Below are positions 25,421-34,783 of a stretch of 64,000 nt of DNA, in pieces. Both the position numbers and the translations under genes were made by a program. The first letter of the stretch is position 1. The number at the start of each line of letters is the position of its first letter. The notes beneath the pieces were generated by a model. The model saw nothing but the letters and a program-made list of their open reading frames with translations. It searched no databases and had not been told where the DNA came from. The DNA is taken from positions 5,834,001 to 5,898,000 of the forward strand of contig NZ_CP126093.1 of assembly GCF_030123065.1 (NCBI RefSeq). The letters are read 5' to 3'. The DNA is from Neobacillus sp. DY30 (GTDB lineage Bacteria > Bacillota > Bacilli > Bacillales > Cytobacillaceae).

Positions 25421-25807
25421 TTAGACTTCCACTATTTCATAGGCATACAAATCTCTTGGTTGTGCTTTTTCTCTTAATCTGATGCGATTCCTACCTGAGA
25501 CCATGATGAAGGCGACTTTGTTATCATCTATAATGGCGAAGTTAGTAAAAATATCATAGGCGTCTTTCTCTGAAAGCGGTCTTTCTCCTTCGATCAGCTG
25601 CAAGGATTGCCGATAACAGTTAAATTGGGACTTATTTTCACGGATGTGGATAGTAACACTTGATTGATGAAGAGGGATAGAATGGTAAGACAAATGTGAA
25701 GATGGATTTTTTGAGAGAAGTAAGGCATCGTAAAAATCTGGTTTTCCTTTAATATGCATTTCCATCTGACTCGGTCGTTCCCCTATAAAGATTAATGAGT
25801 TTGGCAT
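25421..25807 (-). CDS. Unknown 128-residue protein
   Basis: The product is soluble, with no signal peptide or membrane helix. It mixes beta-prone segments (SVTIHIRENKSQF, KVAFIMVSGRNRIRL) with an acidic stretch (EGERPLSEKDAYDIF). GGGGGG lies about 13 nt before the ATG, a little far. I do not recognise the family. It has no operon partner. Confidence 0.55.
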   Translation of the reverse strand: MPNSLIFIGERPSQMEMHIKGKPDFYDALLLSKNPSSHLSYHSIPLHQSSVTIHIRENKSQFNCYRQSLQLIEGERPLSEKDAYDIFTNFAIIDDNKVAFIMVSGRNRIRLREKAQPRDLYAYEIVEV

Positions 25808-26023
25808 ATATTTTTATTTCCCCCCATGAGACAAATATTTACATCAACACTTATTATTCGACAATAATTTTTATACTCCTTTTTTTCTTGATTTAAATAA
25901 TAAGTCTTTTATAAAGTGCATTGTGCACTGGTGTAATCATCATTATATCAGTGAAAAGTTAATCGGAATAAAGGCTTTTAGGGCAAAAATCACCACATTT
26001 TACTTATTTTCCTAGGATGTTGT

Positions 26024-26170
26024 GTGAAATTTGGAGTTAATAAAAAAAGCGGAACTTGGGAAGAGAATGATGATGATTTAATAAGTCCGGGTTACCATAC
26101 TCTTCTACCATTGCTTAATAAAGGGGAAAATATATCTGGTTTGTCTAAGGATACTGGTTTGAGTAAGTAA
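26024..26170 (+). pseudogene. Possible remnant with a helix-turn-helix-like tail
   Basis: From a GTG at 26024 an open frame of 48 codons reads VKFGVNKKSGTWEEN..., ending LLNKGENISGLSKDTGLSK. The tail resembles the C-terminal helix-turn-helix of site-specific recombinases or similar regulators (G-x-N-I-S-x-L-x-K-x-T-G-L-S). No ribosome binding site is present. It may be the end of a lost gene, and is too short to assign. Confidence 0.25.
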
Positions 26171-26273
26171 AAATATTTATAATGACATCATATCTAGCTC
26201 GTTATAATTTAATTTGCTCGATTATATTGAATTATTAGAGTATAAAAAAGATGTAAAATATATCATGAGAGAT

Positions 26274-26308
26274 AAAGTAAAGAGAGGCAAAAAGCCTCTC
26301 TTTACTTT
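26274..26308. terminator. Perfect 15-bp inverted repeat, bidirectional terminator-like
   Basis: AAAGTAAAGAGAGGC and its exact complement flank a loop of five A. It lies in a 664-nt gap (25808-26471), between the possible remnant and the convergent TetR gene. Confidence 0.65.
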
Positions 26309-26471
26309 GTCTCTATAAAAAGAATATATTTCCCATCTCCTACTACCCTGCTCCGTTAGTGAAAGAGCGTCTCCGGTTCTTGTAGAAACACCCCCTATAA
26401 TTTAAGTGCATTGTTTCACAAATTTGAGTATAGTAAAAGCGATGCTTTTAAAGTATCGCCTTTACCTCATC

Positions 26472-27035
26472 CTAGACACCAAGGTACATTTCAGTGATGG
26501 GCATGACTTTTTTAATATAGTCCTCCGCGGTTAGTGTGCTATTGGCTTGCCAATCTAACATTGCCCCATAAACTGCCCAACTTAACATGACAGCTGTCAT
26601 TCTTAAAGACTCCTCATTTCCGAGGTAGTTTTGTTTTAATAACCTCTTATACAATATATCTTGTAACTCTTTTTTCATGACAGCTTCAATTGTGGATGAT
26701 AATTGTTGGAAATTTCTATTACATTTTGTTTCTAAAGTTTCTAGATATCTTGTCATCGATAAAAATATTTTAATAATCAATGCCTCGTTCAGTACATCTT
26801 CCTCATCAATTTGGCTAAGGACATTCACCATTAAATCTTCTTTTATTAGCTTTTCCCTTAAGTCATACTTATCCATAAAGTGATAATAAAATGTCGCCCG
26901 ATTAACTGTTGCTTCCTTTGTAATATCTAAAATTTTAATATCTTTAAATTCCTTTTTCTTCGAAACCTCCAAAAATGAATCCATAATTAATTTTCGTGTC
27001 CGCATAACACGGGGATCTAGTCTTGTCTCAGCCAT
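26472..27035 (-). CDS. TetR-family regulator, paralogue of the one at 35571
   Basis: The 187-residue protein has the TetR DNA-binding helices (FKDIKILDITKEATVNRATFYYHFMDKYDL, about residues 30-60) and a helical C-terminus. It is clearly related to the 35571 regulator: both begin with LDPR(V/I)-RTRKL and share ATVNRATFY-HF-DKY. It is divergent from an SDR gene, and a perfect 20-bp palindrome lies between them, so it probably represses that gene and itself. The ligand is unknown. Confidence 0.88.
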   Translation of the reverse strand: MAETRLDPRVMRTRKLIMDSFLEVSKKKEFKDIKILDITKEATVNRATFYYHFMDKYDLREKLIKEDLMVNVLSQIDEEDVLNEALIIKIFLSMTRYLETLETKCNRNFQQLSSTIEAVMKKELQDILYKRLLKQNYLGNEESLRMTAVMLSWAVYGAMLDWQANSTLTAEDYIKKVMPITEMYLGV

Positions 27036-27149
27036 AAGATATACCCCATTTCTACTTGTTTTTTAGACTATTCCTTAATAATGTCGTATTTACGATAAAA
27101 CATAGAAAGTATTGATTGTGAGTAATATGTCCTGAGCTTATAATCACAT

Positions 27150-27169
27150 TATACAACAATCGTTGTATA
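27150..27169. promoter_or_regulatory. Probable TetR operator
   Basis: TATACAACAATCGTTGTATA has 8-bp perfect arms around AATC. It lies between the divergent TetR and SDR genes. A related site with the same CAAC-N4-GTTG core lies beside the paralogous TetR at 35449. Confidence 0.72.
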
Positions 27170-27311
27170 GACAAAAGGTATTGGTTAACAAACTGAACCC
27201 ACCAAATATTAGCATAAATATTAACAAGAATGGGGAGCAACTAATTTGTTAACTAAAACTCATTTTGCCTACTTAAATAATAAAACAATATAAAAATTGG
27301 AGGAATTTAGG

Positions 27312-28064
27312 ATGAATGATTTAACAGGAAAAGTAGCCCTTATCACTGGAGCTTCACAAGGAATTGGTGCAGGAATTGCCAAAACGATGGCCAAGGCAGG
27401 AGCAAAGGTAATTGTTAACCACTTGGATTCTCCAGTAGAAGCACAAAAGGTAGTAAATGATATAAATAACGCTGGGGGACAAGCTATTCATATTCATGCG
27501 GATGTGACCAGAGCTGATGAAATCAGAGCAATGTTTGATGAGGCAGAGAAGAACTTTGGACTTGTTGATGTTATCGTAAACAATGCTGGTGTCTATGAGT
27601 TTAGTAAAGTAGAGGACCTCACGACAGAAAAAATTCGCTTCCAATTCGATGTAAACGTAACAGGGCTATTACTAGTTATTGGGGAAGCTGTACGACGTTT
27701 GGGCAATCATGGTGGCAGCATTGTGAATATTGGTTCAACAGCGACGCAAATATCTGAAACAGAAAAAGTTGTTTATACCGCGACAAAGAGCGCAGTCGAT
27801 GCTGTCACTCGAGTTCTTTCCAAGGAACTTGGTCCACGTAATATTCGTGTTAATTCTGTTAATCCTGGAGGAACAGAAACAGAAGGAGGACATAAACACG
27901 GCTTAATTGGTAGCCCTTACATTAATGATCTTGTAAATCGTACTCCATTAGGTCGTCTGGGTCAGCCAGAGGATATTGGACTCGTTGCCACCTTCCTCGC
28001 ATCGGAGGATGCGCGATGGCTCACAGGCGAAGTCTTACTCGTTTCCGGTGGTTTAAGACCCTAA
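27312..28064 (+). CDS. Short-chain dehydrogenase/reductase (FabG/glucose dehydrogenase-like)
   Basis: The 250-residue enzyme has the NAD(P)-binding motif TGASQGIG (about residues 12-19) and NNAG. The catalytic Ser is in NIGSTAT, with YTATK supplying Tyr and Lys, and it ends with the family tail LLVSGGLRP. The ATG at 27312 has GGAGG 8 nt upstream. It reduces a carbonyl or oxidises an alcohol; the substrate is not known. Divergent pairing with a TetR regulator suggests induction by a small molecule, possibly a toxic carbonyl or quinone. Confidence 0.9.
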   Translation: MNDLTGKVALITGASQGIGAGIAKTMAKAGAKVIVNHLDSPVEAQKVVNDINNAGGQAIHIHADVTRADEIRAMFDEAEKNFGLVDVIVNNAGVYEFSKVEDLTTEKIRFQFDVNVTGLLLVIGEAVRRLGNHGGSIVNIGSTATQISETEKVVYTATKSAVDAVTRVLSKELGPRNIRVNSVNPGGTETEGGHKHGLIGSPYINDLVNRTPLGRLGQPEDIGLVATFLASEDARWLTGEVLLVSGGLRP

Positions 28065-28086
28065 CAATATAATAAAATAAGCTAAA

Positions 28087-28133
28087 AGAACAGGAAACTC
28101 GACTACCTATTTAACTGGGTTCCTGTTTCTTTC
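28087..28133 (+). terminator. Terminator of the SDR gene
   Basis: GAACAGGAA pairs with TTCCTGTTTC across a loop, followed by a T-rich run. Confidence 0.7.
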
Positions 28134-28207
28134 TTTGTATTTTCTATGTTTCTATCCGTACATGCTAGTAGTTTAGTCACTTAGTACTACCCTGTGGTTT
28201 AATAAAT

Positions 28208-29110
28208 TCATCGTGTATCATCCATAAGATTGCTTAATGACTGCTTATATATGGATGGTGAAACACCAAATCTCTCTTTAAATACCCTCGAGAAATGAGC
28301 TACATTTTCAAATCCAGTAGAAAAACATACTTCTGTAATAGAAAAAGGAGAATGTGATAAAAGTTCCTTTGCTTTATCTAGCCTACGATTACGAATCCAT
28401 TTAAGAGGAGGTGAATTGTATATTTCTTTAAACTCTCTTTTGAATGTGGATAAGCTTCTTCCAGATAAATACGCCAAATCATCTATAGATACAGGATTGA
28501 ATATGTTTTCCTCAACTACCTGATTAATACTTTTCCTTTCGTTATGTCTTAAATGTAGAAATTGGTATAGAAACTTTTCATCTGTATCTGCAACATCATA
28601 TAGTAACTCAAGCAGTTTTAATCTGACTAATCCTTCTTTAATTTTATTTGAATCTTTTAATATAGGCTTTAATGATTCAATATATCCTATTAAACGCTCA
28701 TTCATAGGATAAACTGATACTGGAATAACTCTGGATGGGAATGAGGATTGCAATTTAGTCATTTTTATAAACTCATTTAGTAATTCATCTTTTAAAAAAA
28801 ACATCATGTAATCAAGCAAATCACCTGAATTTCCATCACCAAATTTCTCGTAACTAACTACAATGGATTTATGAATTAAGAGCATTTCTCTTTCCTTCAC
28901 TAAGTAGCCCTGGTTACCAAACTTTAATAAATACCTACCTTTAAGGACAAACAATAGCATATGATCCTCTAAAAACATTCTCCCCTCCGTTTTTTTTGTA
29001 GGTAAGCATGATTCAATAACAGTCATACCATTCATTTTTATAATTTGACTAGAAGGTTCATGCGACATTCCTTCTGGTACTTTAATTAGCTCACTTATAA
29101 CGTTTAGCAA
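28208..29110 (-). CDS. AraC-family transcriptional regulator
   Basis: The 300-residue protein has an N-terminal cupin-like sensing region (MLLFVLKGRYLLKFGNQGYLVKEREMLLI). The C-terminus carries two helix-turn-helix motifs (VSIDDLAYLSGRSLSTFKREFKEIY and FSITEVCFSTGFENVAHFSRVFKERFGVSP). I start it at TTG 29110, because AAGGAGG lies 8 nt upstream. It follows the germinant-receptor operon by 22 nt in the same direction, so it may be cotranscribed with it, an unusual neighbour for ger genes. Its targets are unknown. Confidence 0.88.
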   Translation of the reverse strand: MLNVISELIKVPEGMSHEPSSQIIKMNGMTVIESCLPTKKTEGRMFLEDHMLLFVLKGRYLLKFGNQGYLVKEREMLLIHKSIVVSYEKFGDGNSGDLLDYMMFFLKDELLNEFIKMTKLQSSFPSRVIPVSVYPMNERLIGYIESLKPILKDSNKIKEGLVRLKLLELLYDVADTDEKFLYQFLHLRHNERKSINQVVEENIFNPVSIDDLAYLSGRSLSTFKREFKEIYNSPPLKWIRNRRLDKAKELLSHSPFSITEVCFSTGFENVAHFSRVFKERFGVSPSIYKQSLSNLMDDTR

Positions 29111-29132
29111 GATTCTAACCTCCTTTTCCAAG

Positions 29133-30242
29133 TTATTTCTTTGTATTTCTAAGCTTTTTTCTAATCATATTCCTAACTATGTTAACCACAAAGATCAAGG
29201 GGATATAAAAATAAACAAAATAAAACCCTGAAGCGTAAACATAATTATTAACCTTCTCTAATTTCAAATAATTATCAATTCCAACTGTAGACATTAATAC
29301 AATCCCAAGTGAAATAACTAGTGAGATTCTAGGCTTAATATCAAACAATCTCTTATAAATTCGGCAGACACTCCATAAATGTAGACATATTGTAGGGATA
29401 ATAACAGCTAACCAACTAAAGACAAATATAAATTCAAATCTTTCAACAAATGGAAGCTCAATAATCTTTATCATCTCTAATGTTGGCCACTTACTATTTA
29501 TTAATTGTCCAATACTGAAATAGGTGAAACTTATTAAGGTAACTATAGTAAATAAGAAAATAATATATATAATGGCATAATTTGCCCACTTTTTAGAACT
29601 CTTACCGTTTTTCAATAAAGGATAATAAATAAGTAATGTTTCAAAACCAAAATAAATGGAACTGCTTTCCTTAAAGCCACTAATAAAATCAGAAAAGGAT
29701 AAATTTAATATTGGGGAGAGATTATTCAAATGTACGAATTTCAACGGGAAAAACAGACTAAATAAAAACAAAAGACTAGGAATAAGCGCAAACATGAAAC
29801 AAATACCAGTTACTACCCTAAAACCACCAGACACTATATAATAGATAATTATTAACATAAGGACACCTAACTCTATAATACTTACCGATGGGAAAGCCCA
29901 TACTCGAACTATTTCTAAGTAGGTGCGAAAAACAAATATTGATACAGATAAAAAATAAATAGAAATAATAACTGATAATACACTCCCAATAAATTTACCG
30001 AAAATATCATTATGAACAGCTATTATATCGCTACTTTCTCCCTGCAATAATTTATATATTAACCATAAAATAAGGAGGATACTAATCCCAATTGACATTA
30101 CAACAATCCATCCATCATGTCTTGCATTTTTTGCAAGGATATTCTGAAACCCCAAAAGTCCTGTTCCGTTTATGGATGAGATAATAATAAAAAATATAAA
30201 AAAATTTGAAACTACATAATTTTCCTTCTGTACGTTTTGCAT
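29133..30242 (-). CDS. Spore germinant receptor B subunit (GerB family)
   Basis: The 369-residue protein has about ten membrane helices and belongs to the APC-superfamily-like GerAB/GerKB permeases of endospore germinant receptors. It sits in the inner spore membrane and probably binds the germinant. Its ATG shares one base with the gerC stop (TAATG). The order A-C-B matches B. subtilis gerK (gerKA-gerKC-gerKB). Confidence 0.9.
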   Translation of the reverse strand: MQNVQKENYVVSNFFIFFIIISSINGTGLLGFQNILAKNARHDGWIVVMSIGISILLILWLIYKLLQGESSDIIAVHNDIFGKFIGSVLSVIISIYFLSVSIFVFRTYLEIVRVWAFPSVSIIELGVLMLIIIYYIVSGGFRVVTGICFMFALIPSLLFLFSLFFPLKFVHLNNLSPILNLSFSDFISGFKESSSIYFGFETLLIYYPLLKNGKSSKKWANYAIIYIIFLFTIVTLISFTYFSIGQLINSKWPTLEMIKIIELPFVERFEFIFVFSWLAVIIPTICLHLWSVCRIYKRLFDIKPRISLVISLGIVLMSTVGIDNYLKLEKVNNYVYASGFYFVYFYIPLIFVVNIVRNMIRKKLRNTKK

Positions 30243-31324
30243 TATTTGGCTGCTCCTGTATTTACGATATTTACATTTGCTTTAATATTAAATTTTATAT
30301 TGGGATAGACTCGTTCATAGAATTCGTATCTTTTCCAATCTCTCTGAGCCCCTCTGAATAGTTCCCCAACCCCTACTGGATCAACATCTTTGTTTTTTAG
30401 TTTTTCTAATAGCTTTGTTAATTCTGTCCCTATATTAGTTTCAATTTCTTTTGAAAGTTTATTATTTATATTTGCAACAGATAATTTAGAAGCTTGTTCT
30501 TTAAGGTAAACCTTTAATTTAAAATTGAATGTTACCTCAGCATTATTTATCTGTACATCTGAGTTCTTATGGTTTGAAACTATTTTTATTAATAAAGGGT
30601 TATTATCACTCGTTGTAAACTCATATGTACTGTTAAACCCAAGTTCATCAACTAAGATTTTCAGCATTAGGGTCTCTTTATTATTAAGAGATAATGTAAG
30701 CTTCTCATCTTTAAAAACCCCTACTCCATTACTCACAATCAAACCCTTTTCATTTATATCCATTTTAGGGATATACATATCTTGCCCCTCACTAAAATAT
30801 TGATAACTTACTGTATGAAGATTACTAAAGGGAACATTTCCATTACGCATACTCTGGTCTAATACTGAAGATAGATAGTATGGAGGGTAGTCCATACTTT
30901 CCTCTAATAGTTCACTTGCAGGTTTATTAGAAATAATAAGGGTAATATTGCTGCTTATATTGGGATCACTATTTAAATTGCGTATTAAATCCGAAATTCC
31001 CTTTTTGGCAAAATTTCTACTAACTAAAACTGAACCCAATTGTGACATATCAATCCTATGTGCAGTTTGGTTTGAAAAGGACGTGAATACGCCCGTTGTC
31101 GTGTTTGACTCAGATGTAAACAACTTTCTTGGGTGAGATTCCTGCATGGATTCAACATAAACAGGATATGACGCTGTACCTTTTATTTTGTTATTTTCTA
31201 AATCATAACCTAGGCTTTGAATGATCTTTACATCATCTATTATCGTTGTCCTTGAACAACCGCTTATAAATAAACAAATAATAAAAATCCCTACAAGTCT
31301 CCTACACAAGTTACTTTTATTCAT
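30242..31324 (-). CDS. Spore germinant receptor C lipoprotein, Ger(x)C family
   Basis: The 360-residue protein has a lipoprotein signal with the lipobox ISGC (about residue 23). Domain features of GerC follow, including SASY-like GTASYPVY near the N-terminus and a C-terminal domain starting around YLKEQASKLSV. It is the lipid-anchored subunit of the receptor in the inner spore membrane. I chose the ATG at 31324, which overlaps the end of gerA by 8 nt and is preceded by an AGAGGGATGAT site; an ATG at 31336 has no room for one. Confidence 0.9.
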   Translation of the reverse strand: MNKSNLCRRLVGIFIICLFISGCSRTTIIDDVKIIQSLGYDLENNKIKGTASYPVYVESMQESHPRKLFTSESNTTTGVFTSFSNQTAHRIDMSQLGSVLVSRNFAKKGISDLIRNLNSDPNISSNITLIISNKPASELLEESMDYPPYYLSSVLDQSMRNGNVPFSNLHTVSYQYFSEGQDMYIPKMDINEKGLIVSNGVGVFKDEKLTLSLNNKETLMLKILVDELGFNSTYEFTTSDNNPLLIKIVSNHKNSDVQINNAEVTFNFKLKVYLKEQASKLSVANINNKLSKEIETNIGTELTKLLEKLKNKDVDPVGVGELFRGAQRDWKRYEFYERVYPNIKFNIKANVNIVNTGAAK

Positions 31325-32816
31325 TATTAAAATCATCCCTCTTGTCTTTTCTCCTTCCATTCACATAGAATCTGGACAGGATGAGTGGTCTAAAAATTGT
31401 TCGTCTCTTATTAATGTAAGGTAAAGGGAACCTAACAAAACCGTCAGTCAAATCATGATAACGAAAGGGATAAAGGGGGGCCAGGTATGGGATCCCAAAT
31501 GATTTCAGACGAATAATATGTGTGAATAGGACTATTACTCCCGCAACTAACCCTAATCCTCCCCATATTGATGCTAGAATAATTAAAGGGAACCTTAAAA
31601 AACGAATAGTGTTTGACATTTTAAAAGTCGGGGTGGTAAATGATGCTAATGCAGACAAAGCAACAATGATAAGTAATATGTTACTGGTTAATGCTGCTTC
31701 AACAGCTGCTTGTCCAATAACAATCCCCCCTACAATTCCCAATGTTTGCCCAACCTTTGTTGGAAGTCGAGCACCAGCTTCTCGTAGAAACTCAATAATG
31801 ATCTCCAAGAAGAGCGCCTCTATTAATGGTGGAAAAGGAACGTTTACTCTCGAATCAATGATAGGTCCTAGCATATCCTTTGGTATTATAGCAATGTGAT
31901 AAGTTAGAACAGCTACATAAATGGGAGTTGCTGTAATTGAGAACATAACTCCTAAAAACCTTATCATTCGAAAAAAGCTTCCAAGTACCCACGGTAATAA
32001 ATAATCTTCAGGAGAAACAAAAAAGTCGAAAATGGATGTTGGAGCATTAATTGCGTAAGGAGAACCATCACATAGTATAGTAAGTTGTCCGTTTATTAGG
32101 CAAAAGGCTGCACGATCTACTCGCTCAGTAGTCAATAACAAGGGAAAAGGAGTATTCGAATTATCAGTAATTAATTGGTCTAGCATTGAACTATCACAGA
32201 TTAAATCATAGTCAAGTTCTTTAATTCTTTGTCTAGCTGTATAAAGATATTCTTTATTGATGACCCCATCCAAATATGCAATTACAACTTTTGTATTTGA
32301 AGTGGTTCCGACAATCATTTCCTCAAATTTAAGATTAGGTGTATTCAAACTTTTTCTTAATAAACGCAAATTAATATCGATATTTTCTACAAAACCAACT
32401 TTAGGGCCGATAACACTAGACTCATTTTCGGCATCATTCTGTTCACGATAACCTTTAGAAGTTGTTAACGAGTTTACAACAATACACTTATCTGCATTAT
32501 TTTTAAAAAATATTATTGAACTGCCCTGTAATACTTGCTCCGAAATCTCTTTCGTATTATTATTTATTTTTGTATCTTTTATAGGAAGTATTGTTCTTAT
32601 ATCCTCTAAACTTGTTATATCTTCAAGGTTTTCCAGAATCGGTGTGGAGATATTATCGTGGATAATTTTTCCATCAACTAAAGAATTAAAATATGCAATA
32701 GATAAAGATAATTCACTACTTATAATTAAATTTGAGAAGTCACTGGATTGAGTATAGTAGGAAATAATATCATTAATATTTTTAAATTCAGGTAATGTAC
32801 TTTTAAGGGAAACCAT
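31317..32816 (-). CDS. Spore germinant receptor A subunit (GerA family)
   Basis: The 499-residue protein has a soluble N-terminal domain of about 240 residues, then membrane helices between about 285 and 445. The GerA signature PFPPLIEALFLEIIIEFLREAGARLP is present. With the B and C subunits it forms a germinant receptor that starts spore germination on nutrient signals. GGGAG lies 7 nt before the ATG. An upstream CATTATA fits a sigma-G -10, but no convincing -35 is visible. The germinant cannot be predicted. Confidence 0.93.
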   Translation of the reverse strand: MVSLKSTLPEFKNINDIISYYTQSSDFSNLIISSELSLSIAYFNSLVDGKIIHDNISTPILENLEDITSLEDIRTILPIKDTKINNNTKEISEQVLQGSSIIFFKNNADKCIVVNSLTTSKGYREQNDAENESSVIGPKVGFVENIDINLRLLRKSLNTPNLKFEEMIVGTTSNTKVVIAYLDGVINKEYLYTARQRIKELDYDLICDSSMLDQLITDNSNTPFPLLLTTERVDRAAFCLINGQLTILCDGSPYAINAPTSIFDFFVSPEDYLLPWVLGSFFRMIRFLGVMFSITATPIYVAVLTYHIAIIPKDMLGPIIDSRVNVPFPPLIEALFLEIIIEFLREAGARLPTKVGQTLGIVGGIVIGQAAVEAALTSNILLIIVALSALASFTTPTFKMSNTIRFLRFPLIILASIWGGLGLVAGVIVLFTHIIRLKSFGIPYLAPLYPFRYHDLTDGFVRFPLPYINKRRTIFRPLILSRFYVNGRRKDKRDDFNNE

Positions 32817-32923
32817 TGCCTTACTCCCTTCTATCAGTATCTTAGTTCATTATTATAATGTTATCTTCACAATTTTAAGATATACACGGATTAAAAATAT
32901 TTAAAACACTTAATCCTTACCTT

Positions 32924-32963
32924 ATAAAAAAAGCAAGGAAACAATTATGTCTCCTCGCTTTAA
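32924..32963 (-). terminator. Minus-strand terminator beside the SDR remnant
   Basis: On the minus strand AAAGCGAGGAGAC pairs imperfectly with GTTTCCTTGCTT and runs into T. It lies just after the broken SDR gene and would have been its terminator. Confidence 0.65.
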
Positions 32964-32997
32964 TATATAAACGTCTGTAGTAATAAATAATATAGGG

Positions 32998-33215
32998 TTA
33001 AATTTGTGATACTCCACCATCAATTAAAATTTCACTACCATTTAATATAACTACTATCTTCGGTAGCAAGGAATACAATAGCATTAGCTACCTCATCAAC
33101 TGTCCCCAGCTTTCCTCTTGGAAAGGATACAATTTGTTTTGCTGCTCACGGCAAACGAGTTTAACGCCATTACTTCCCCCTATTACAACTTCTACTGTGC
33201 CATTAAACCTGTGTA
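32998..33215 (-). pseudogene. Short-chain dehydrogenase remnant with internal deletion and frameshift
   Basis: On the minus strand an N-terminal SDR piece (TVEVVIGGSNGVKL) runs directly into a C-terminal piece (KLGTVDEVANAIVFLATEDSS). About 170 middle residues are absent, including the catalytic Tyr-Lys. A further one-base shift near 33050 separates this from the normal end NGSEILIDGGVSQI. The order and sequence are unmistakably SDR-like, so this is a dead gene. Two intact SDR genes lie nearby at 27312 and 33466. Confidence 0.75.
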
Positions 33216-33465
33216 TTTGGTAACCCCATATAGAATAATAATTTTTTTAGGCTTCTTTTATCTTGCACTCTGTTTGATACTTAATTATTAACAAGTCAAG
33301 TTCTTGGCTTTTCAATAAAATATAATGGTTTGAAAGTATCCTATTACTCTTATATAGTGTATATAGTTGACATCTTAATATATGAATTTCCCTTAAAAGG
33401 TTTTGACATTTATTCATGATTTTTTTCCTTTTTACGGGGACTCTCTATAAATTGTTAATGAAAGA

Positions 33466-34323
33466 TTAATTATTTATATCCTCATGATCTGTACTAGTGA
33501 TAACATCCTTCCAGGCTTGAATATCTCTTTCAAAGTTTGCTGTCTTTTCTTTAAACATTTGAAGAGTATCGCTACCTAGCGGGAGATGTACGGGTGCTTC
33601 TTTGGCATTTCCTAACAAAACAATTGCTTTGGCTAACTTCACTGGATCACCAGGTTGTTTTTTATTTATATGATTAGCAATTCTTCTCATTTCACCAACT
33701 GTTTCATCATAATCAGGAATAATGTTGCTTGATTGAATTAGGGAAGAGTTATCTAAGAAATCTGTTCTAAAGAATCCTGGTGCTACAACGGTTGCTTTTA
33801 TACCAAGTGGAGCCAACTCTAGTGCAAGCGATTCAGTCAATCCTTCTACTGCAAACTTGGTTGCACCATATACTCCCCAGCCAATAAACCCACTCAATCC
33901 GCCAATTGATGAAATGTTAATTACATGACCGGACCTTTCTTTACGCATGTATGGCAATACTGCTCTAGTAACATTAAGTAAACCAAACACATTGGTCTCA
34001 AAGTTTTTTCTTGCCTCATCTGTGGATGATTCCTCAACAGCGGCCAGAAGTCCGTATCCAGCGTTGTTTACTAGAATATCGATCTTTCCGTATTTTTCTA
34101 TTGTTTCATTTACTGCTTTAAGAGTCTGTTGTTCATTAGTTACATCCATAACAACAACACTAAGATTTTTGGGATTCGCTAATTTATCTGATAGAAGTTC
34201 TACTGAGTTTCTAACTGTAGCAACTACAATATCACCTGAATCAAGTACGGCCTTTACAATCTCTAATCCAATACCTCTCGACGCACCAGTTATGAACCAA
34301 ACTTTTTGTTTTTTTGACATCAT
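33466..34323 (-). CDS. Classical short-chain dehydrogenase/reductase
   Basis: The 285-residue enzyme has TGASRGIG (residues 12-19), NNAGYG, the catalytic Ser in NISSIGG, and YGATK for Tyr and Lys. The C-terminal extension (QMFKEKTANFERDIQAWKDV) is typical of SDRs annotated as oxidoreductases of unknown substrate. An AAAGAGTGG site precedes the ATG pair. It stands alone in the accessory stretch. Substrate unknown. Confidence 0.88.
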   Translation of the reverse strand: MMSKKQKVWFITGASRGIGLEIVKAVLDSGDIVVATVRNSVELLSDKLANPKNLSVVVMDVTNEQQTLKAVNETIEKYGKIDILVNNAGYGLLAAVEESSTDEARKNFETNVFGLLNVTRAVLPYMRKERSGHVINISSIGGLSGFIGWGVYGATKFAVEGLTESLALELAPLGIKATVVAPGFFRTDFLDNSSLIQSSNIIPDYDETVGEMRRIANHINKKQPGDPVKLAKAIVLLGNAKEAPVHLPLGSDTLQMFKEKTANFERDIQAWKDVITSTDHEDINN

Positions 34324-34783
34324 TATCCACTCTTTTCTTGTTTTTATGAATTGTTCTAGTTGAGCAGGTTATCAATATATATAAATTCAATGCAATTACT
34401 TAGTTATCTAAATAATGAAAAAGTTAAATGCATTAGAGTTTAAAGAGACCTAAAAAGGACTAATGAAATAAGCAATCAATTTATCGTTAATCTCCTCCAT
34501 TGTACGATTTCAGCAAATTGGTTATCTTTTAGCTGATAAGGTAACTATACTAAATAATCTTCATCCTCCCTTTTCTATTTAGGCCAAAATAATTGTCTAT
34601 TTGGTTCACCCTGAAATGCTTTTTGATATATTACTCTAAATTTCAACGTAAATACTGATATAAAATTACTTTGAGCTGATTATGGTAATAAAAAAGGGAC
34701 GCTTAACTATTCAGTTAGCTCCCTATCATATTCAACATCCTATCGTATTCAATACCTATAATACGATAGGATAATCCTTGCTA
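34324..34783. other. Gap of 460 nt with hairpins at its left end
   Basis: The gap holds the azoreductase terminator (34690-34724) and a second perfect 13-bp inverted repeat (ATCCTATCGTATT at 34737-34749 with its complement at 34760-34772). Nothing gene-like is visible in the rest. Confidence 0.6.
34690..34724 (-). terminator. Terminator of the azoreductase gene
   Basis: On the minus strand GGGAGCTAACT pairs with AGTTAAGCGTCCC (one bulge) and is followed by six T. Confidence 0.8.

Noticed and set aside
32817..32900. Sigma-G promoter for the germinant receptor operon
   Set aside because: CATTATA fits the -10, but no -35 stands at proper spacing, so I did not list it.
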